NCBI GenBank assembly: GCA_022495995.1
Contig: JAFEMH010000742.1
Span: forward strand, 248,001-312,000
DNA: 64,000 nt
Origin: Adenophora triphylla var. japonica
Lineage: Eukaryota; Streptophyta; Magnoliopsida; Asterales; Campanulaceae
Direction of reading: 5' to 3'
The position numbers and the translations under genes were made by a program. The notes beneath the pieces were generated by a model, which was given only the letters and a program-made list of their open reading frames with translations, ran no database searches and was not told the origin of the DNA. Position 1 is the first letter of the stretch. Each line of letters starts with the position of its first letter. Positions 40,580 through 50,870 of the stretch are shown piece after piece.

Positions 40580-41310
40580 TGGCCCTTCATCACTCTTTCC
40601 TTTCCTCCCTCGTCCCCAACGAGTCTTCTTTCATTCCCATGAGCGAAGTTCTCGTCTCCCTCATTCCGAGATCGTGGAGTCCTCCTTGTCGTGTCAAACA
40701 AACCAGCCGCTCTCGTGAGCTTCGTTCACCCGTGCCTTGGCTCGGATCTCCTCCCTACGAGTCTGCAAAAGGGGACCTCTCCCCACCAGTCTGTCAACTC
40801 GTGTCTCATAGTCGAATAAAGCGTCTCACATGACATCCTGAGGGTTAGACCAGACTTCTGCACTCCTAAGGCTATAGCTGAGGCGACAATCTTGCCCCAG
40901 AATTGCTTCACGCCTGCTCCCCAAAATCACTTGGGACTGCCCGACATGCCGCTCGTACCAACCCAGGTACTCGGTGGTGGTCAACACAACACTCTCCCAG
41001 CGTCGAAGGAGCACCACAGGAGGGAAAGAGGAATACTTCCATACCCTCAGAAAATACAGAAGAGCATCTAAAGCTGCCAAGCAAAGCAGGGACTTCCCCC
41101 ACACATGAACCGGTCCCCCAGCGCCAAGCGATCTACACCGTGGAAGGTTTCCCCCGGAACCAAAGGAACGATATCCTCGCCCGCCCGACAATGGCCTACC
41201 ACATCCAACAGAGCCCCGTCACATATCCTGAGGTAGCCAACCCCGAAAAGAGTGACTATCAAGCACAAAGCAAACGCGTCCCAGGAGACATCACTCCCGC
41301 CACCGCTCAT
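40580..41310 (-). pseudogene. Antisense ORF, PMD/DUF7745-like, element V
   Basis: Minus strand, two frames. The first reads SWDAFALCLIVTLFGVGYL, VPLVPGETFHGVDRLALGD and GGSPCFAW; the second ALDALLYFLRVWKYSSFPP, VVLTTTEYLGWYERHVGQSQ. The second block matches the antisense ORF of element I (WWQYTSFPARVLF, YLNWYEECIGETQ). Hydrophobic helices followed by xPxxxGET resemble DUF7745-type plant transposon proteins more than PMD, but I cannot decide by eye. One frameshift near 41070-41190. Confidence 0.45.
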
Positions 41311-41532
41311 GAAACTGTCAAAGCTGCTTCAGCCCCCAACTGCTCAGAAAACATGCCAAAGCCGCTCACCTCCACTAACCACGTATGCATTCCCAGCTCA
41401 TGCGACATGCACAAAAATAATAATAAGCTAGCAACAATTCCTAGGTCAATCCCGGGAATCACAAATACGTCATTACATCTTAAAATAAAATACTTTGTTG
41501 TGCAAATACAAGTGTTTTATTACAGGTACAAA

Positions 41533-41549
41533 ATGTCTGTTGCTCTACA
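41533..41549. repeat. Target site duplication of the LINE, left copy
   Basis: ATGTCTGTTGCTCTACA; the right copy at 45042-45058 differs by one base. Confidence 0.75.
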
Positions 41550-41635
41550 ACAACAACAACAACAACAACAACAAAGCCTTAGTCCCAAAATAATTTGGGG
41601 TCGGCTAACATGAATCCTCATATGTTATCGTGAAA

Positions 41636-41752
41636 AAAATAAATAAATAAATTAAATTAAATTAAATTAAAAAAAATAAAAATAAATAAAAAATAAAAAA
41701 AAATAAAAATAAAAAAAATAAAAATAAAAATAAAAATAAAAATAAATATAAA
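41636..41752. repeat. A/T-rich simple repeat in the LINE 3' UTR
   Basis: AAATAAAA-type units over about 115 bp, likely slippage expansion. Confidence 0.85.
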
Positions 41753-41754
41753 AA

Positions 41755-43013
41755 TCAACCCCCAACATGGATTTTTGCCCTCCACTCCGGCCTCTTCAAC
41801 ACCATACTTTCATCCACTCCAAGTAAATTCATATCATTTTCAATTACTCTAATCCAAGTTTGTTTGGGTCTTCCCCTACCCCTCGCCATTTTATCATTTC
41901 TCCACTGTTCCGGCCTCCTAACCGGTGCATCAATCGGTCTCCTTCTCACATGTCCAAACCACCGTAGACGATTTTCCCTCATTTTATCCTCAATGGGCGC
42001 AACTCCTACTTTACCTCTGATCACCTCATTCCCCAACCGATCCTTTCTTGTATGACCGCACATCCATCGAAGCATATGCATCTCCGCCACATTCATCTTA
42101 TGCACGTGACACTGTTTCACGGCCCAACATTCGGTGCCGTAAAGCAATGCCGGCCTAATTGCCGTGCGGTAGAATTTTCCCTTTAATCTATTGGGCATGT
42201 CGCGATCACATAGAAACCCCGTAGCACTCTTCCACTTCAACCAACTCCGCTTTAATCCTATGAGCCACATCTCCATCTAATTCTCCATCCTTTTGAATAA
42301 TGGATCCAAGATAGCGAAAAACTCGAAGCTTGAATAATATTTCCATCAAATGTGACCGCCCCGCCTCCCTACTTCCAACTCGCTAAACTTACACTCCAAA
42401 TATTCGCCTCTTGCTTCGCTAATCGACAACCTCGAGATTCCAAAGTGTGTCTCCACAACTCCAATTTACTTTCAACACCCTCTCTTGTCTCATCAATCGG
42501 CACAATATCATCTCGCGAACCTTACACTTTGGTATATCATCTTGGGTGACCTCGTCAATTCGTCCATTATCAAAGCAAAAGAAAGGGGCTAAGTGTGGAA
42601 CCTTGATGCACTCCAATCTTTATAGGGAACTCTTCGATCTTTCCAACACTAGTCTCGTACACAAGTACTAACTCCATTATTCATGTCCTTGATAATATCA
42701 ATATATTTCTTTGAAACACCCTTCTTTGCTACTGCCCACCAAAGTACCTCTCTTGGCACTTTATCATATGCCTTCTCCAAATCAATGAAAACCATATGCA
42801 AATCTTTCTTTTGATCCCGATATTTCTCCATGGTTTGTCTCATAAGATATATTGCCTCCATAGTCGATCTTCCTGGCATAAACCCAAATTGGTTATCCGA
42901 AATATCCACAATTTTTCTCACCTTTGTGCAATCACTCTTTCCCAAAGTTTCATAGTATGGCTCATTAGTTTGATCCCCGATAGTTGGCACAATCTTGGAC
43001 ATCACCTTTATTC
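41755..43013 (-). pseudogene. LINE reverse transcriptase, C-terminal two thirds
   Basis: Continues the ORF below after a shift at about 43010. 43005-42649 has FGFMPGRSTMEAIYLMRQ and motif A HMVFIDLEKAYDKVPREVLW. The FADD motif region (about 42520) carries an extra base that breaks the frame. 42276-41755 gives the C-terminal domain: LLYGTECWAVKQ, LRWFGHVRRRP and RGRPKQTWIRVI, typical for RTE elements. At least three indels, so inactive. Confidence 0.85.
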
Positions 43014-44678
43014 TTATACAAAGGGATCAGTACTCTTCCGCCACTCCAATGGCATTGTGTTAACTCTCCATATCTTGTTAAATAGCGTTGTTAACCAATC
43101 TACTCCCTCTCCCCCGAAACATCTCCAAACCTCAATTGGTATACCATCCGGTCCAACGGCTTTCTTCAATCTCATCTTTTTCATTGCCATTTCCACTTCA
43201 CTCTTTCGAATCCTCCGCATAAAATCTCGATTAACCATACTCGAAGAGATATTTAAATCTCCAACATCCTGCTCTTGACCGCCATTGAACAAGTTATCAA
43301 AGTACGAACTCCATCTATCTTTTATCTCTTTATCCCCGACTAAAACTCTTTGGTCTACATCCTTCACACATTTAACCGTCCCAATATCTCGTGTCCTCTT
43401 ATCCCTCATACGAGCGAGTCTATAGATGTCCTTTTCCCCTTCTTTTGTATCCAACTTATCATAAAGTTTCTGATTCACCTTTGCTCTTGTGTCTCTTACT
43501 GCTTTCTTAGCATCTCTTCTAGCTTCCTTATACTTCTCATAGTTCTCGTTGCTCCTACATTTCCCCAATAATTTGTAGCATTCTCGCTTGCCCTTTATTG
43601 CTTGTTTTACTTCCTCGTTCCACCATGATGTGTCCTTAATTGGTGGTCCATTTCCTCTAGATTCTCCAAGGACTTCTTTCGCCACCTCCTTTATGGTATG
43701 TACCATCTTAGTCCAAGTCGAATCTATATCCATATCCTCCATACTATCCGCCCAAATACCGGTATCGACCATCTTAGCTACAAATTTCGGTTGATTTTTC
43801 CCTTGAAGTCTCCACCACTTGATTCTAGGGTCTACCTGTGATTTTCTCTTCCTCGAATTTCTCTTACTTCGAAAATCAAGTACCACCAGTCTATGTTGAG
43901 TTGCTGTGCTCTCACCCGGAACAACCTTGCAATCTGTATAACTCTTTCTACAAGTATTTCTTACTAAGAAGAAGTCAATTTGACTCGCATTACCTCCACT
44001 CCTATAGGACACCAAGTGAGATTCTCTCTTCTTGAACCAAGTGTTCATTATACTCAAGTCATATGCCAACGTAAAGTCCAGGATACTATTTCCTGCTTCA
44101 TTCCTCTCTCCAAAACCAAAACCTCCATGTATGCTCTCAAAGCCATATCGACTAGACCCCACATGTCCGTTCAGATCACCACCAATCACTAATTTCTCAC
44201 CACTAGGTACTCGTTGCACTACCTCCTCCAAATCTTCCCAGAACACTTGTTTAATAGATGCATCCAACCCTACTTGTGGTGCATAGGCGGAAATAATAGT
44301 TATAATCTCATCACGTATCACCAGTTTAATGCCCATAATTCGATCACTCTTCCTGTACACTTCCACCACTTCATTAATATACTCCTTATCAATAATGATA
44401 CCCACTCCATTTCTACCCTTATCCTTTCCTGAGTACCAAAGCTTAAAACCCCAAGGCGATATTTCTTTTGCTTTCTCTCCAACCCACTTAGTTTCCTGTA
44501 AACACATTATGTGAATCTTCCTCCTCCTCATAACTTCCACCACCTCTGCTGATCTCCCTGTCAATGATCCAATGTTCCAAGTTCCAAAGTGCATCCCACT
44601 ACCCTTACACCTACCATGGACTAGCTTCTTTACCCGCACTCGTCCGCAATGCGGGAACCCTTGCATATTTGACACCAC
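43014..44678 (-). pseudogene. LINE endonuclease and start of RT (554 codons open)
   Basis: An apurinic-type endonuclease at residues about 30-270: HFGTWNIGSLTGRS, MCLQETKW, LVIGGDLNGHVG, QIDFFLVR and STATQHRLVVLDF carry the expected Asn, Glu, Asp/Asn, Asp and His. A linker rich in Lys/Arg follows, then RT start KKAVGPDGIPIEVW. The frame runs off at STDPFV where the RT should go on. This protein would nick target DNA and prime reverse transcription there. Similar frames in plant databases are often mislabelled craniofacial development protein 2-like. Confidence 0.88.
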
Positions 44679-44886
44679 CCCCGTGCGAAGAGATGGCGCG
44701 TCGCTTCCGGGCGACGACCTAGCAACCTTTGCATACTTATCACTACACCTGTGTCTTTAAAGTGTAGCGCACCCTTGCATATTTGACACCACCCCCGGGC
44801 GAAGAGATGGCGCATCGCTTCCGGGCGACGACCTAGCAACCTTTGCATACTTATCACTACACCCAGGTCTTTGAAGTGTAGCGCGT
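44658..44886. repeat. Two tandem 114-bp repeats at the LINE 5' end
   Basis: 44658-44771 and 44772-44886 differ at a few bases. Each holds CGCTTCCGGGCGACGACC and TTTGCATACTTATCACTACA. Repeated 5' monomers can act as LINE promoters; here that is inference. Confidence 0.85.
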
Positions 44887-45041
44887 CGCTGCTGAGGAAA
44901 CACCCCAACGATATTCATAATCCGATTCATGTCATGTTAATGTGACAAAATTTTACGCCTGGCCATTTGTCACATGCCTACCGCAACCCTCGCCCTTTAT
45001 CCCGACTTGGGACGAGGCAAGGATAAATCCTTGATGGGTTT

Positions 45042-45080
45042 ATGTCCGTTGCTCTACAAAAAAAAAAAAAAAAAAAAAAA
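45042..45080. repeat. Right target duplication of the LINE and A-run
   Basis: ATGTCCGTTGCTCTACA (45042-45058) then about 20 A. The LINE inserted at this A-rich spot. Confidence 0.7.
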
Positions 45081-45099
45081 CAACGGAAAGAGGGAAAGC

Positions 45100-46293
45100 A
45101 AAAGAGCCCTAATCCGACTCATCATCATCCTCCTCCACAAATGAGAAATCTGGCATCTCGGAAAACTCGGCAGTCACATCCTCGTCATCAGGATACAACA
45201 CCCCCTCCTTGTGCGGGTACTCAAAGTACTCTGAAGGGTCAAAACTCGGTGAAAGGATCAAAGAAGGGATGCGAGGATGAACCCTCACCCTGTGCCTCCG
45301 GCGGAGGAAAGAACTGATGAAGGGTCTGCGGCCTCTAAGCCCCCGAAAACGTCCCCTCATCAAAGCCGTGATGTTCTCAAACCGGCACCTCCGGCTGTGG
45401 CCCTGGCTCAGCCCTCGAAGAAGGAGTATCCACAGACCTCCTCAAAGGCACTGGCTCGAACGCCGCCGCGTGCCGTGAAGACCTGCAAGACGGCTTCCCC
45501 GCGAACTTCCTTGCAAAAAGGCCGCATCGCCACATAACGGCGGGTCAACGTGTCAAAGGATCTCCCCGAGGCCTGCACAAGCAAACAACCAAAGAAACGC
45601 TCAGCAAAATAGATACAGTCATACCCAACAAAAAAAAGAGAAAAATACAGAAAAGATGCCAAGATGGAAAAGAGTATTCACACTCACCGGCGCATCCGGG
45701 TTAACCCGATAGGCAGCCGGAGCCTGGTCAGGGACGGGTACCGACACCCTCCGCCTCGACGAATCCCCGCGAACATACGTGAAGTCCAGCCAAGGCACCG
45801 GAATATCTAGAGGATGTGACGAGCCAGTCTGTCTTTCCCTCACCAACACCTATGGCATCCTCAGCTTTTGCCTGACCAAGGCCGGATACTCCTCGCCCTC
45901 CAGGACGAACTCCTCGGCACTCACGCCGGACCGGTACCTCTCATACTCCAGCACGTCCATATCAAGAGGACTCATCATATGGAAGGGCGGATCCCTCAAA
46001 GCCATAGGAGGCGCACCTGTGCCATACTGCCAGATAACCTCTCCCCCAAGTACACGGAGTCACAAGTAAGACCCCGCAGAAGCCTCCACTGCCGCATCAC
46101 CCAGGGGGCACCCTCCGGCTCATCCTCATCATACCGAGTCCAAGTATACAGCGGAAACCCCTCCAAACTATCCCTCTCCCGTCCTCCTCTTCCTCAAAGG
46201 ATGAGCCCAAGACATCGTATGGCGGGATAACCGAACATGGCCTCATCCTCCCGGTCCCCACGGGTGCAACGAAAGATCTCATAGCACCCCGCC
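45100..46293 (-). pseudogene. Antisense PMD gene, second part, element V
   Basis: Minus strand: acceptor TTGTTGCAG at 46293, exon start CYEIFRCTR, then in a shifted frame SSFEEEEDGRGIVW; further on LDFTYVRGDSSRRRVSVPVP, matching ADFSYVCEDSSRRQVFLPIP of the element II copy. A donor GTGAGTG near 45690 and acceptor GTGCAG near 45577 suggest another intron before ASGRSFDTLTRRYVAMR. The upstream PMD exon (TPTDF..ITGL) is missing: 46330-46530 is instead a second copy of the acidic tail found at 24420-24540. Confidence 0.6.
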
Positions 46294-46329
46294 TGCAACA
46301 AAAAAGCAGATAGTGCACAGAACAGAAAA

Positions 46330-46535
46330 AAGGGGGAGTCCTACTCTAAGTCATCGGCACCACCGCCTGGTAAAGACTCCTGCATCTCGGCGCCTCCGCC
46401 AGCCACCTCATCATCCTCTGTGAACCCAGCACCTTCCCCGACCGAATAGTCCAAGAAGTCCGTAGGAGTAAGAACGAAGAAGAAAAGAGAAGACGAGCCA
46501 TCCCTCCTCTCCTTGTCCAGCACCTGAGGCGTCCC
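46330..46535 (-). pseudogene. Duplicated acidic C-terminal tail of the PMD gene
   Basis: The stretch GAGTCCTACTCT, CGGTGCC-like and CACCTCATC parallels 24420-24540, where it ends the PMD gene of element II. It stands upstream of the remaining exons, so the 3' interior was rearranged. Confidence 0.45.
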
Positions 46536-46549
46536 ACGTCCTCAACACC

Positions 46550-46930
46550 TCAACAACTCGGTCAGAGGCGCCCCACGGTCTCAAACATTTCAACAAGTTC
46601 AAACAAAGGCGCTACCTCGCCCTCACCAAGTTCAGACAGAGGCGCTACCTCACCCTCACCAAATTCAGACAGAGGCACCACCATGTCCTCACAACAAGTT
46701 CAAAAAAAGGCGCTACCTCGCCCTCACCAAGTTCAGACAGAGGCGCTATCTCACCCTCACCAAGTTCAGACAGAGGCACCAGCACGTCCTCACAACAAGT
46801 TCAAACAGAGGCACTACCTCGCCCTCACCGCAAGTTCAGACAGAGGCGCCTCCTCGCCCTCACCGCAAGTTCAGACATAGGCACCACCTCGCCCTCACTG
46901 CAAGTTCAGACAAAGGCGCCATAGCGTTCT
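46550..46930. repeat. Tandem array, about 30-36 bp unit
   Basis: Units contain AAGTTCAGACAGAGGCGC and TACCTCGCCCTCACC; about 12 copies of variable length. Confidence 0.85.
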
Positions 46931-47174
46931 CATCATTTCAGCAACTTCGTTAAAAAAAAAAACGCCGGCGCGTCCTCAACATTTCAGCGACTTCGGTCAC
47001 AAGCACCTCCTCCTGCAGGTAAACACAACGAAGCAGAAAAAAGTCCCTACAAGGCCACGATGATCCCCAACAGACGAACACCGGCAGCCATCGTAAGTCC
47101 AACCCTCTCCCCAGCGGACAAAGCATGAGGCATCTACACCTCTCGCAATCAAAGCACAAGGCAGCTATGCCTCC
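46931..47174. other. Spacer between arrays, element V
   Basis: Includes GCACCTCCTCCTGCAGGTAA, on the minus strand an acceptor-like CTGCAG/GAGGAGG, the sequence that opens the PMD exon at 63015 and 26412. So the PMD exon once began here and was replaced by arrays. Confidence 0.45.
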
Positions 47175-47605
47175 ACAACCGCAGCCAGAAGACGATTCAA
47201 AGTCCTCACGCATGGCAAACCGCAGCCAGAAGATGATTCAAAGTCCTCACGCATGGCAAACCGCAGCCAGAAGACGATTCAAAGTCCTCACGCATGGCAA
47301 ATCGCAGCCAGAAGACGATTCAAAGTCCTCACGCATGGAAAACCGCTGCCAGAAGACGATTCAAAGTCCTCACGCATGGCAAACCGCAGCCAAAAGACGA
47401 TTCAAAGTCCTCACGCATGGCAAACCACGGCGGGAAGACGATTCAAAGTCCTCACGCATGGCAAACCGCCGAGAGACGATTCAAAGTCCTCACGCATGGC
47501 AAACCGCAGCCAGAAGACGATTCAAAGTCCTCACGCATGGCAAACCGCAGCCAGAAGACGATTCAAAGTCCTCACGCATGGCAAACTGCAACGAGAAGAC
47601 GATTC
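47175..47605. repeat. Tandem array, 41-bp unit, about 10-11 copies
   Basis: Units contain CAGAAGACGATTCAAAGTCC and TCACGCATGGCAAACCGC. All forward frames are open because of the periodicity; not a gene. Confidence 0.92.
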
Positions 47606-48030
47606 AAGTCCTCACACTATCTTCAGCCCGGAAGGCTTTAAACCACTCAGTCCGGGAGACTGTATAAATCAGCCAAACTACTATCTCCAACCCGGAAGGC
47701 TTTAAATCACTCGGTCCGGAAGACCGTATAAACCTCTCCCATCACTATCTCCATCCCGGAAGGCTTTAAACCACTCGGTCCGGAAGACCGTATAAACCTC
47801 CCCCATCACTATCTCCAGCTCGGAAGGCTTTAAACCACTCAGTCCGGGAGACTGTATAAATCAGCCAAACTAATATCTCCAGCCCGAAAGGCTTTAAACC
47901 ACTCGGTCCGGAAGACCGTATAAACCTCCCCCATCACTATCTCCAGCCCGGAAGGCTTTAAACCACTCGGTCCGGAAGACCGTATAAACCTCCTAAATCA
48001 CTATCTCCGGCCCGGAAGGCCTTAAACCAC
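47606..48030. repeat. Tandem array, about 63-bp unit, 6-7 copies
   Basis: Units contain CCCGGAAGGCTTTAAACCAC, TCGGTCCGGAAGACCGTATA and CACTATCTCCA. CGGTC/GACCG form a hairpin in each unit. Confidence 0.92.
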
Positions 48031-48203
48031 CCGATTAGGAAAATTGTAAAGTTTCCATCCCAGGACACCACCACGTCCTCACAATTGACCTCAGCGGTCA
48101 CCACATCTTAGGATAACACCCCGTCCTTACCACTGACCTCGGCAGCCACACGACACTTCAGGGCACCATCACGCCCGCATGCACTCACAATTTCACGACC
48201 TCT

Positions 48204-48248
48204 GAACTACGACCAGGCTTGATTCCCGCTAGGGATACGTAGGAATCC
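48204..48248 (+). promoter_or_regulatory. Box 1, copy 1 of element V
   Basis: GAACTACGACCAGG, CTTGATTCCC, GGGATACGTAGGAATCC. Inner TCCC/GGGA and outer CTACG/CGTAG complete; GATTCC/GGAATC could pair instead. Confidence 0.65.
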
Positions 48249-48261
48249 TGTCACAGGGTCC

Positions 48262-48520
48262 ATCCATCGACCTATACGGTCACCCAGGATGCCTCCACGT
48301 CCTTACCATCGACCTATACGGTCACCCAGGACGCCTCCACGTCCTTACCATCGACCTATACGGTCACCCAGGACGCCTCCACATCCTTACCAACGACCTA
48401 TGCGGTCACCCAGGACGCCTCCACGTCCTTACCACCGACCGATGCGGTCACCCTGGATGCCTCCACGTCACCCTGGATGCCTCCACGTCCTTACCATCAA
48501 CCTATGCGGTCACCCACAGG
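48262..48520. repeat. Tandem array, about 42-bp unit, 6 copies
   Basis: Units contain CGACCTATACGGTCACCCAG and GCCTCCACGTCCTTACCA. The unit is derived from the sequence that follows box 1 (GACC...GGTCACC). Confidence 0.9.
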
Positions 48521-48596
48521 ATACCATCACATCCACACACAGAGTCTCAGTTAGAGGACAGCTCACGTCCTCGTACACAACACTCACCCCACACGC

Positions 48597-48641
48597 GAAC
48601 TACGATTGGCTTGATTCCCACTCAGGGATACGTAGGAATCC
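48597..48641 (+). promoter_or_regulatory. Box 1, copy 2 of element V
   Basis: GAACTACGATTGG, CTTGATTCCCA, GGGATACGTAGGAATCC, 80 bp before the PPT hairpin. Confidence 0.65.
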
Positions 48642-48720
48642 TATCAAAGGGTCCAGCCGTCCGACCAACCTGGTCACCTTCTCTCTCAGCACGCGATCCA
48701 GATCAGGACCCTTATCTTAT

Positions 48721-48764
48721 CGACGACCCCACTTCTTTCATAAGTGACGTCGCTGAGGGGCTTC
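48721..48764 (+). promoter_or_regulatory. PPT of element V with preceding hairpin
   Basis: Arms CGACG (48721-48725) and CGTCG (48748-48752), inner CACTT/AAGTG, then GAGGGGCTTC (48755-48764) abutting the LTR. Confidence 0.8.
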
Positions 48765-50220
48765 TGTAAGTACCCCAATCTGGATCGCTCTACATCCAAG
48801 CAAACTTCCGGAGATCATAACTCCTTCATACGAACTCCGATTGAGATGTGCCATATATGGTTGGAAAGCTCTCGACGAGAACTAGCTGGCCATCACAATT
48901 ATAAAATGTGGAAAAGCATGGAAGTCCGTACGGACCTCTTTGCATCATAATTGCAAAATCCGCTTAAAGTCCACGAGATTCCCTCAAATCCCGGAGAAAT
49001 GATTACCCTCATGCATGGTTGGTCCGTACGGACCTCTTTGCATGATGAGGTGGTCCGTACAGACCTCTTTGCATAGGGGACATAATCATCTCAGAAATCC
49101 TCATCATTCCCTGAAATCGAGAAAAACCAAAAATCTAGATTACCTAGAAGGTACGTACGGACCTTCTTGCAGTTTTCTGGCACTATAAATAGAGGGCTCC
49201 CCCTCCCATTTTCAAACACACCTCCCTCTTCTCTCCTCTCCCCCCAGCCTTCAGGCTCCCCTCTAAGACCCTTCGGGGCAATCCTGGCCCATTTCGGATC
49301 CTTCCGAGGCCTTCCGAGCTCCCTTGTGGTGCTCCGAAGCCTCTCTGAGCGCTCCCGCGCTGCCCCGAGGCACTCTCGAGGTACTCTGAGGCCCCTCGTG
49401 GTACTCCGAGGCCTTGCCTGGTCTTTTCCGAGGCGTCCCGGCTCTTTCCGAGTCAAACCGACGATCCCGGCCCACGCCAAACCTCTGCCCGAATCCAACC
49501 GACGATTCCAACGCACGCCGAACCTCTGCCCGAGTCAAACCGACGATCCCGGCCCACGCCGAACCTCTGCCCGAATCCAATCGACGATTCCAACCCACGC
49601 CGAAACTCTGCCCGACTGCAGCCTACAATCTCAACTCACGCCGAAGCTCTGTCCGCAGACAACCGGCTCCTTCCAAAGCAATCCCGGTCCGTCCCGGAGT
49701 ACTATTCCATCCTCAAGCACTATTCCCCAGCGGAAGACAGACACGAACCAACAATTGGTAAGGCTTCCTTCCTACACTATTTCAATACATTTCAATAAAG
49801 CAGTGTACAATGTAGACATCCGATACAGCATGCATTTTTAAAAGCACACACACACACACAACAGTTAAAGAATATTAGGGGTATCCGAAAGACTCGTTTT
49901 ACGAGGCGACTCGGGTGAGCTCTAAAATTCTAATATTCTCTTCCCGAGGAGTCATCTGACCTCCGAACTCAAAAATCTCATCACACAACAACAAATAGTT
50001 TAATTTTAAACTGATGCCCTTTTTCAATGTTTTGGGCTTAATAAAAACGGCGTGGCGACTCTACAAAGCAAAACACGGCGAGACACCTCCAACACGCTAA
50101 AACGGAATAAGCCAGATGCCGGGGCGCGATTGCGCTGCCTCTCGGATCCGGGCGACTTTCCGAAAAGCGACAAATGCAAGATGCCGGGGCCCGCGCGCGA
50201 GCCGAATCCGGGTAATTTCA
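48765..50220 (+). repeat. 3' LTR of element V (1,456 bp)
   Basis: Same start and end as the 5' LTR; TATA box at 49184-49191; palindromes at 48924-48935, 49021-49034, 49052-49065 and 49150-49163; PBS-like TGGCGACTCT at 50053-50062. Followed by the target duplication GGATG and no PBS. Confidence 0.9.
49184..49191 (+). promoter_or_regulatory. TATA box of 3' LTR V
   Basis: TATAAATA in the same context as in the 5' LTR. Confidence 0.75.
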
Positions 50221-50225
50221 GGATG
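50221..50225. repeat. Target site duplication of element V, right copy
   Basis: GGATG, as at 33719-33723. Confidence 0.85.
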
Positions 50226-50241
50226 GCTGGACCCTTTAGTA

Positions 50242-50286
50242 GTATTCCTACGTATCCCGAGTGGGAATCAAGCTTGATCATAGTTC
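50242..50286 (-). promoter_or_regulatory. Box 1 of element IV
   Basis: Minus strand: GAACTATGATCAAG, CTTGATTCCCA, CGGGATACGTAGGAATAC. Outer arm CTATG pairs with CGTAG through G-U. Confidence 0.55.
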
Positions 50287-50334
50287 ATGTGTGATGGCAA
50301 CTAAAAGGGGATTCGACCGGTGGGGAACTATTTG

Positions 50335-50870
50335 TAGGCGTTCGTCCTGAGTTGAGACTATTCTGAGGCGTCTCAGCCTGAGTTGAGGAGGATGTGGTGG
50401 CGCTTCTGGCTGAGATAATGAGGACGTTTGTACCTTGAGATGAAGGCTTTTATTCTTTGGGATGAAGGCGTGGGTGCCTTAATTGAGGCTTTGGAGGGCA
50501 TTTGTACCTCAAGATGAAGGCGTTTGTGCCTTAGGAATGAAGGTGTTTGTGCCTTAATTGAGACTTTGGAAGGCATTTTTACCTCAAGATGAAGGCATTT
50601 GAGCCTTGAGATGAAGGCGTTTGTGCCTTAATTGAGACTTTGGAAGGCGTTTGTGCCTTAATGAAGGCTTTGGAAGGCGTTTGTGCCTTGGGGATGAAGG
50701 CGTTTTTTCGAAGGCGTTTATACCTTAAGTTTGCATTTTTTGAAGGCGTTTGTACCTTAGGTTTGTGATTTTATGGGCGTTTATACCTTAAGTTTTGTTT
50801 TTTTTTTGAAGGCGTTTGTGCCTTAAGGTTTGTTTTTTCTAAGGCAATTGTACCTTAAGTTTCGGACTTA
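50335..50870. repeat. Degenerate tandem array, 20-40 bp units (element IV)
   Basis: GAAGGCGTTTGTGCCTTAA and variants recur about 15 times. GGC/GCC around the core form small inverted repeats. Confidence 0.85.

Larger units (their letters stand above)
41550..45041 (-). mobile_element. RTE-type LINE, about 3.5 kb, nested in element V
   Basis: On the minus strand it begins with two 114-bp repeats (44886-44658), encodes an endonuclease-RT ORF and ends with GATTCATGTTAGCCGACCCC followed by a TTG repeat (41576-41550). Such a short-repeat tail and a single ORF are typical of RTE LINEs; the 3' end resembles the tail also used by plant Au-type SINEs. A 17-bp target duplication with one mismatch flanks it. 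An A/T-rich expansion (TTTTATTTT units, 41636-41752) lies in the 3' UTR. Confidence 0.85.
33724..50220 (+). mobile_element. Element V: complete LTR retrotransposon with gag but no pol (16.5 kb)
   Basis: LTRs 33724-35182 and 48765-50220, about 1.46 kb each and nearly identical, exact 5-bp target duplication GGATG, PBS two bases after the 5' LTR and PPT directly before the 3' LTR. The interior holds gag, a short pol remnant, box 2, antisense ORFs and arrays. Pol from RT to integrase is absent, so it is non-autonomous, like gag-only LTR elements described in plants (TR-GAG type). A LINE (41550-45041) is nested in it. Confidence 0.9.

Noticed and set aside
43014..44678. Possible host gene resembling craniofacial development protein 2
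   Set aside because: Endonuclease and RT motifs, 3' TTG tail and target duplication show a LINE; the database name for such frames is a known mislabel.
42796..44760. Plus-strand open frames opposite the LINE ORF
   Set aside because: Shadows of the minus-strand LINE coding sequence.
47125..47705. Three overlapping open frames with SSRMANR / SPHAWQT repeats
   Set aside because: By-product of a 41-bp array; all three forward frames are open and nothing else supports coding.
46550..48520. CRISPR-like look of regularly spaced repeats
   Set aside because: The units are head-to-tail without unique spacers, in a plant retrotransposon; these are minisatellites.
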